Positions 6,649-10,117 of a DNA stretch of 10,117 nt are shown piece by piece (within the stretch, counting starts at the first letter, position 1; every line of letters begins with the position of its first letter). The DNA comes from Caldifarciminota bacterium. GTDB taxonomy: Bacteria > Hydrothermota > Tepidihabitantia > Tepidihabitantales > JAOUPE01. Below the pieces are notes generated by a model. That model was not told where the DNA came from. It saw only the letters and a program-made list of their open reading frames with translations, and did not search any database. The DNA is taken from the NCBI GenBank assembly GCA_029880025.1, contig JAOUPE010000033.1, forward strand, positions 1 through 10,117. Direction: 5' to 3'. The translations under genes were made by a program, and so were the position numbers.

Positions 6649-7570
6649 TTATTACTTCCTCCTTTAATGTCTCAATCACTTCACATCGGTTAGGACAGCC
6701 TTCGCATTCAAAGGCACGGCTCTGAAATGGAATATCGGCTATTTCAAAACCAGCAAATCGAGTTTTTTTGCTATCGGTTGCTTCTTGGGCAAGAATTGCT
6801 GCGCCAATTGCTCCCATCACTAAAAAATGGTCCGGCACAATAATCTCCTGCTCCAAAGCCCGTTCGAAAGCTTTCCTGACTCCAATATTTGCCGCCACCC
6901 CACCCTGAAATAAAATTAACGGTTTAATCTCTTTGCCTTTAGCCACTGCGTTCAAATAATTTCGAACAATTGCATCGCACAGACCACTGATAATATCTTC
7001 GGTTGCAATACCAAGCTGCGCCTTATGAATCATATCACTTTCGGCAAAAACAGTACATCGACCGGCAATGTTTACCCGGTTTTTAGCTTGCAGGGCTCGA
7101 CCGCCAAATTCCTCGATTGGAATTCCCAATCGTGTTGCCTGATGGTCTAAAAATGAACCAGTGCCAGCAGCACATACTGTATTCATCGCAAAATCTACCG
7201 GGATGCCATCCCTTAATATAATTATTTTCGAATCCTGCCCACCAATCTCAATTACCGTACTCGCATCTGGATGGAAATAGCTGGCAGCAATCGCATGGGC
7301 AATAATCTCATTTTTAACAATATCGGCTTGAAGCATGATGCCAGCCAGCCTTCTTGCCGAACCGGTTGTCCCAGCACCAAATATTTTTGTTTTACGGTCG
7401 ACTTGACTGGATAGTTTGGTCAAAAGTTCTTTAATTGACTGAATCGGTTGACCTTGGGTTCGAAGATAAGTTTTGGCGATTATCCGAAAATCCTTGTCGA
7501 TTACTACTCCTTTAGTTGAAATCGAGCCGACATCGATTCCTAAGTAACCGACATTATCGACCTCGTTCAC
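6605..7570 (-). CDS. HgdC/BadF-type acyl-CoA dehydratase activase (Fe-S ATPase)
   Basis: A 321-residue BcrAD/BadFG-family ATPase. The actin-like ATP site is visible as GIDVGSISTK (11-20), EIGGQDSK (108-115) and FQGGVAAN (221-228). C133 in NTVCAAGTG and C172 in AGRCTVFAESDM correspond to the two cysteines that let the homodimer hold one [4Fe-4S] cluster. Such proteins use ATP hydrolysis to push an electron onto a partner Fe-S enzyme at very low potential. After the ATPase domain a C-terminal cysteine motif, C289-x2-C292-x3-C296 and C315, resembles the region that joins activase and DUF2229 parts in the giant activase proteins. The GTG start has GGAGG upstream and overlaps the previous gene by 17 bases, so the two are probably co-translated. 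Confidence 0.92.
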   Translation of the reverse strand: MNEVDNVGYLGIDVGSISTKGVVIDKDFRIIAKTYLRTQGQPIQSIKELLTKLSSQVDRKTKIFGAGTTGSARRLAGIMLQADIVKNEIIAHAIAASYFHPDASTVIEIGGQDSKIIILRDGIPVDFAMNTVCAAGTGSFLDHQATRLGIPIEEFGGRALQAKNRVNIAGRCTVFAESDMIHKAQLGIATEDIISGLCDAIVRNYLNAVAKGKEIKPLILFQGGVAANIGVRKAFERALEQEIIVPDHFLVMGAIGAAILAQEATDSKKTRFAGFEIADIPFQSRAFECEGCPNRCEVIETLKEEVIIDRYGDRCGKWSEL

Positions 7571-8609
7571 GCTTCCTCCTTTTTATTAAATCGACAAATG
7601 CCTCGAGTCGGGTTAGAAACCCAGTCCTTGAAGTGTGTTCGTCAAATGACATAGATAAAACAGGAACATCATAATCCTCACTTGCTTTCTCAAGGGCTTC
7701 CAAAGCAATATTTTCTGGCATACAGGTAAACGGATAAATATGTACGATACCATCAATACCACTCATCGCAAAAGAAACCGCTTCGCCTACAGTTCGGATT
7801 GCCTCACCCCCTGGTGAATCTTTAAGATATTTGTAAGCAAGCAGGCTAAAGCGGTAAAATTCCCAATCGATTTTCAAGAGATGCTTAAGATGACGGAATA
7901 GACTGCGTTTGGTCACAACTAATGCTCCGAGCCTGCTAAGTTCCTTCTCAATCTCCTGATTGGCAAACGGCTCAATCATAAAAAAGATTTCACCAACCAG
8001 CCCAATCTTAATCTCGGGTTTCTTGCCGTTAATACTGAATATTGTTCTAATCTCTTGCCGGGTGCGGCGAATTTGAGAAATACTGTTGGCTGATTCGATT
8101 AGCTTGATTGCCCTTTTTTCGATTTGGTTCGCCTGATTAAAATCGAGCACCCTGGCTAATCTTAACTGACATTTAAAATCATCGATCAGCGCACACTTGG
8201 CTAAAAGTATTAATAAGGCATAAATAACTCTGGTCGGTGAAACCATAAAGATTTGCGGCATCTTTTCAAAAACAAACTGATATGGTGTGTATTGGCTTAT
8301 CGCATACAGACGAAATCTGGGGAAAAGTTTTCTTAATATCATTTCATGGAGATAATGATAATAACCAAACCGACACTTTTTGGCACCAGCCGCCATAAAC
8401 AGAGTATCGGCACCACGGTTTAATGCTTCGATGAAGTTGCCTAAAGTAATCTTAAACGGCAAACAAATCAACTCCGAAGAATATTTTACACCCATTTCTA
8501 AAGTATGTTTGGTATTGGCAGGGGGCAGGACAACCGAAGCACCAAGTTTTTCTAAAAAGGTCTTAAGCGCTAAAGTTTCATAACCGAAATTGGGAAATGT
8601 TGCCTTCAT
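7554..8609 (-). CDS. HgdB/DUF2229-like Fe-S protein, presumed partner of the activase
   Basis: A 351-residue cytoplasmic protein related to the 2-hydroxyacyl-CoA dehydratase subunit and activase-related (DUF2229) families. Three cysteines stand in conserved contexts: C49 in SSELICLPFK, C79 in AGAKKCRFGYYHYLHEM and C296 in YPFTCMPEN. They match C52, C87 and C238 of the paralog at 8803-9678. The C-terminal DEHTSRTGFLTRLEAF (323-338) is also shared with it. Three cysteines suggest a [4Fe-4S] cluster with an open coordination site, as in dehydratase subunits. It is directly upstream of the activase gene and overlaps it, which fits an electron acceptor partner. Substrate unknown. The ATG at 8609 has no strong ribosome site. 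A palindromic element lies immediately upstream. Confidence 0.82.
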   Translation of the reverse strand: MKATFPNFGYETLALKTFLEKLGASVVLPPANTKHTLEMGVKYSSELICLPFKITLGNFIEALNRGADTLFMAAGAKKCRFGYYHYLHEMILRKLFPRFRLYAISQYTPYQFVFEKMPQIFMVSPTRVIYALLILLAKCALIDDFKCQLRLARVLDFNQANQIEKRAIKLIESANSISQIRRTRQEIRTIFSINGKKPEIKIGLVGEIFFMIEPFANQEIEKELSRLGALVVTKRSLFRHLKHLLKIDWEFYRFSLLAYKYLKDSPGGEAIRTVGEAVSFAMSGIDGIVHIYPFTCMPENIALEALEKASEDYDVPVLSMSFDEHTSRTGFLTRLEAFVDLIKRRKRERGR

Positions 8610-8635
8610 CTGAAAAATTGGATTCGATATTTAAT

Positions 8636-8795
8636 TTAACACCGAGAACACTGAAATAACTGAAAAACACCGAACCCAGCACTTATTGACACAAAGGTAA
8701 GGTTTTAAATATGAAAGATATAATGGAGATATAATATTCATATCAATAAGTGCTGGGCAGTGTCATTCGGTAAATTCGGTGATTTTCAGTGTTAA
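8636..8795. repeat. 160-bp palindromic element, copy A, upstream of the 8609 gene
   Basis: Outer inverted ends TTAACAC (8636-8642) and GTGTTAA (8789-8795) enclose flanks that are near-identical, in the same direction, to those of the element at 9737-9896, and similar to the short copy at 4010. The left flank runs CACTGAAATAACTGAAAAACACCGAA; the right flank contains CAGTGTCATTCGG and TAAATTCGGTGATTTT. Between them lies the 83-bp core (8675-8757). The whole can fold into a long imperfect hairpin. It fills nearly all of the 193-base gap between the two Fe-S paralog genes. Confidence 0.88.
8675..8757. repeat. 83-bp core with 15-bp inverted repeats, orientation 1
   Basis: Bounded by perfect 15-bp inverted repeats CCCAGCACTTATTGA (8675-8689) and TCAATAAGTGCTGGG (8743-8757). 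Its sequence matches the reverse complement of the core at 9776-9858 at 80 of 83 positions, while the flanks of the two elements are in the same orientation. On the plus strand it contains TTGACA (8686-8691), 18 bases, TATGAA (8710-8715), pointing away from the start of the 8609 gene. On the minus strand it has a weaker TTGATA (8741-8746) with an AT-rich -10 region 17-18 bases on. Confidence 0.85.
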
Positions 8796-8802
8796 AATTC
8801 AC

Positions 8803-9678
8803 TTAATTTGCTACGATTCGTTTTTTAACCAGTTCGATGAATGCCTCGAGTCGAGTGATGAGTCCAGCTCGACCGGTATGTTCATCGATAATCAATTGTA
8901 GAAATGGTCGGTTAAGTGTTTTCGCTTTATCCGCCATGATTTCGCCCACTAACGAATCTGGACCGCATCCAAAGGAAATGATATTGCAGATACCATCGAT
9001 TTTATCTAAATAATAATTGAAAGCATTGTACAGTTCGCGTTCATAAATCCAGCGAATCTTACCGGCAAATCCTTTTGAATTTTCTAATATTGTGGGTGGC
9101 AAATCTTCTTTAGTATAAATAAGAAATCCATTTTTTCGAAAAGTAGCGATTATATCATGGGCAATAAAATCATCGCCCAAATTATAAAAATGGCTGATTA
9201 AACCAATTTTGGGCTGGTCGGAAGGAAAATCGGGTATGGTTTTTGAAAACTTCAATTCTTCTTTTGCCCGCTGATAAGCCAGAAACGATTTCATTGGATT
9301 ATGGGTCAGGGCTAGCCCAACTTGAAAATGGGGCAGGAAGAAATCGTTCTTAATTTTAGGACGAAGTAGGGCTGAAAAATTTAAACCAACGATATCAACA
9401 ATCCCAATCATTTTCGGGCAGGCATAAAGTTTATCACCAAGATAGACCAATCGAGGCAGAAACACAAAATCAACTTTATCCTTTAACTCCTCGATATGAC
9501 CACAAATCACTTTGATTGGCAGGCATACCTCACTCGATACTTTGCCTAAGCCCTTTTCCAATATTGTCTTATCCGTCTTGGGCGATAAAATCACTTCGAC
9601 ACCGAGTTCAGAAAAAAACCGGTTCCAGAAGTTGCCATAACGGTAATATAGCAGGGCACGTGGAATACCGACTTTCAT
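8803..9678 (-). CDS. DUF2229-type activase-related Fe-S protein (second HgdB-like paralog)
   Basis: The 291-residue product begins MKVGIPRALLYYRYGNFW, the hallmark of the 'acyl-CoA dehydratase activase-related' family (PF09989). In the giant fused proteins this domain follows two activase domains; here it stands alone. Cysteines C52 (SSEVCLPIK), C87 (LYACPKMIG) and C238 (SFGCGPDSL) are the probable [4Fe-4S] ligands. DEHTGRAGLITRLEAF (265-280) matches the paralog at 7554-8609. The pair may form a heterodimer like the two subunits of 2-hydroxyacyl-CoA dehydratase, activated by the ATPase at 6605-7570. That is inference; the reaction is unknown. Its own promoter lies so close to the ATG that the transcript should be leaderless or nearly so. 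Confidence 0.87.
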   Translation of the reverse strand: MKVGIPRALLYYRYGNFWNRFFSELGVEVILSPKTDKTILEKGLGKVSSEVCLPIKVICGHIEELKDKVDFVFLPRLVYLGDKLYACPKMIGIVDIVGLNFSALLRPKIKNDFFLPHFQVGLALTHNPMKSFLAYQRAKEELKFSKTIPDFPSDQPKIGLISHFYNLGDDFIAHDIIATFRKNGFLIYTKEDLPPTILENSKGFAGKIRWIYERELYNAFNYYLDKIDGICNIISFGCGPDSLVGEIMADKAKTLNRPFLQLIIDEHTGRAGLITRLEAFIELVKKRIVAN

Positions 9679-9687
9679 TTTTTCTAA

Positions 9688-9715
9688 ATTGTAAGGTAGT
9701 TATAAATGATGTCAA
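9688..9715 (-). promoter_or_regulatory. Promoter of the 9678 gene, near-leaderless
   Basis: Minus-strand TTGACA (9710-9715), 16-base spacer, TACAAT (9688-9693). Nine bases separate the -10 from the ATG at 9678, so only about two or three untranslated bases are expected. There is no Shine-Dalgarno site. Confidence 0.65.
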
Positions 9716-9775
9716 GCATAAAGGTAGATGAATGATTCAACACCGAAACACACTGAAATAACTAAAAAAACCGAA

Positions 9776-9858
9776 CCCAGCACTTATTGATATGAATATT
9801 ATATCTCCATTATATCTTTCATATTTAAAGCCTGACCTTTGTGTCAATGAGTGCTGGG
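9776..9858. repeat. 83-bp core with 15-bp inverted repeats, orientation 2
   Basis: Bounded by CCCAGCACTTATTGA (9776-9790) and TCAATGAGTGCTGGG (9844-9858), one mismatch between the arms. It is the reverse of the core at 8675-8757, with three substitutions. The promoter-like TTGACA (9842-9847), 18 bases, TATGAA (9818-9823) therefore reads on the minus strand, toward the Fe-S gene at 9678. Confidence 0.85.
9818..9847 (-). promoter_or_regulatory. Possible promoter inside the reversed core of copy B
   Basis: TTGACA at 9842-9847 is a perfect -35; TATGAA at 9818-9823 is a four-of-six -10 after 18 bases. The sequence after the -35 (CAAAGGT) resembles that of the promoters at 4681 and 5638 (AAGGATAAA). 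It points to the gene starting at 9678. The equivalent in copy A (8686-8715) points the opposite way. Confidence 0.35.
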
Positions 9859-9921
9859 CAGTGTCATTCGGTAAATTCGGTGATTTTTAGTGTTAAATTC
9901 TTTCTTAAAGGTGAAAAACTA

Positions 9922-9957
9922 TTGACAACCAATTGCCAAAACTATTATACTTATAAT
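9922..9957 (+). promoter_or_regulatory. Promoter of the plus-strand secreted protein gene
   Basis: TTGACA (9922-9927) followed after 18 bases by TATACT (9946-9951). A perfect TATAAT (9952-9957) overlaps downstream but is 24 bases from the -35. The start of transcription would be near 9958, 16 bases before the ATG. Confidence 0.6.
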
Positions 9958-9973
9958 AGCTCTGGAGGTGATT

Positions 9974-10117
9974 ATGAAGTATATAGTATTCGCTATCCTC
10001 TTACTGTTTGCTTTCCTTTCTGCAACCGAATTGTTGATTAACGGTAACTTTGAACAAGCGATTGAGAATGGCTGGCAATTTGATACGAGTGCTTCTTACT
10101 GGGCTTATAACTCCAAG
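9974..10117 (+). CDS. Start of a secreted protein, cut by the window end
   Basis: Only the first 48 codons are present and the frame is open to the edge. Residues 1-17 (MKYIVFAILLLFAFLSA) form a signal peptide with a likely cut after LSA. The mature protein starts TELLINGNFEQAIENGWQFD, the opening common to carbohydrate-binding-like or jelly-roll domains of large secreted bacterial proteins ('NGNFE...GW'). The ribosome site GGAGGTGAT (9964-9972) is a perfect match to the 16S rRNA tail and settles the ATG. It is the only plus-strand gene, divergent from the 9678 gene. The rest of its domains are outside the window. Confidence 0.85.
   Translation, partial: MKYIVFAILLLFAFLSATELLINGNFEQAIENGWQFDTSASYWAYNSK

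Larger units (their letters stand above)
9737..9896. repeat. 160-bp palindromic element, copy B, between divergent genes
   Basis: Same length and layout as the element at 8636-8795. The left flank (9737-9775) carries CACCGAA, CACTGAAATAACT and ACCGAA with a few changes. The right flank (9859-9896) is almost identical, CAGTGTCATTCGG onward, ending GTGTTAA (9890-9896). The flanks are in the same direction as in copy A, but the enclosed core is reversed. It lies between the minus-strand gene starting at 9678 and the plus-strand gene starting at 9974. Apart from it and the two promoters, the 295-base gap holds nothing recognised. Confidence 0.88.

Noticed and set aside
8719..8735. Two perfect TATAAT boxes in the core (8719-8724 and 8730-8735) as the main promoter
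   Set aside because: The TTGACA is 27 or more bases away, and no other -35 or TG extension is seen, so they are more likely part of the AT-rich core.
8636..9896. Repeats as a CRISPR array
   Set aside because: Only two long copies about 1.1 kb apart with a gene between, internal palindromes and no spacers.
9841..10041. Plus-strand 66-codon open frame across the right flank of element B
   Set aside because: It runs through the repeat and the promoter and is in another frame than the well-supported gene at 9974, which has a signal peptide and a perfect ribosome site.
1..10117. tRNA, rRNA or known riboswitch
   Set aside because: No cloverleaf, rRNA-like stretch or recognised aptamer sequence was seen in the gaps.

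Overview
The window looks like an AT-rich bacterial chromosome segment. Bacterial signs are lipoprotein-type signal peptides, strong Shine-Dalgarno sites (GGAGGTGAT before the 9974 gene, AAGGAGG elsewhere), TTGACA-type promoters, and an intrinsic terminator. Gene content (ammonia-dependent NAD synthetase, ATP-driven acyl-CoA dehydratase activase with Fe-S partner proteins, Ktr potassium channel, Memo/AMMECR1 protein, THEP1 NTPase) fits an anaerobe, perhaps thermophilic, from a poorly cultivated lineage. A WOR-3/Stahlbacteria-like relative is a guess from gene style only. Nothing here fixes the taxonomy. All genes but the last are on the minus strand, and many begin with GTG or TTG.

Layout, read along the minus strand from high to low coordinates. 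(1) 9974-10117 is the start of a secreted plus-strand protein with its own promoter. (2) 8803-9678 is a DUF2229-type 'activase-related' Fe-S protein. (3) 8803 is followed by a tight cluster: a second paralogous Fe-S protein (7554-8609), the HgdC-type ATPase activator (6605-7570) and nadE (5704-6648), each overlapping the next. (4) A lipoprotein (4817-5554) with its own promoter and terminator. (5) THEP1 NTPase (4107-4652), apparently from a leaderless transcript. (6) A compact operon ktrB-ktrA-TPR-zinc ribbon-Memo/AMMECR1 (3995 down to 48), with genes overlapping or nearly abutting. The 43-residue zinc-ribbon gene (1566-1697) is easily missed. It begins with GTG directly after the TPR stop codon and in the same frame.

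The most unusual feature is a family of intergenic palindromic elements at 4010-4092, 8636-8795 and 9737-9896. The last two are both 160 bp and precede the two paralogous Fe-S genes. Their outer flanks lie in the same orientation, but the 83-bp core, bounded by 15-bp inverted repeats (CCCAGCACTTATTGA), is flipped in one relative to the other (80 of 83 positions identical after reverse-complementing). The core carries a TTGACA-N18-TATGAA promoter-like sequence. It points toward the gene downstream of the 9737 element and away from the gene downstream of the 8636 element. This looks like a small invertible segment, possibly a promoter switch. The inversion is read directly from the sequence; the switching function is hypothesis.

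Two functional themes emerge. The activase with two Fe-S paralogs is a split version of the giant activase-DUF2229 proteins and probably drives a low-potential reduction on an unknown substrate. The Ktr operon couples K+ uptake with small accessory proteins and a Memo-AMMECR1 fusion that may be made in both exported and cytoplasmic forms.
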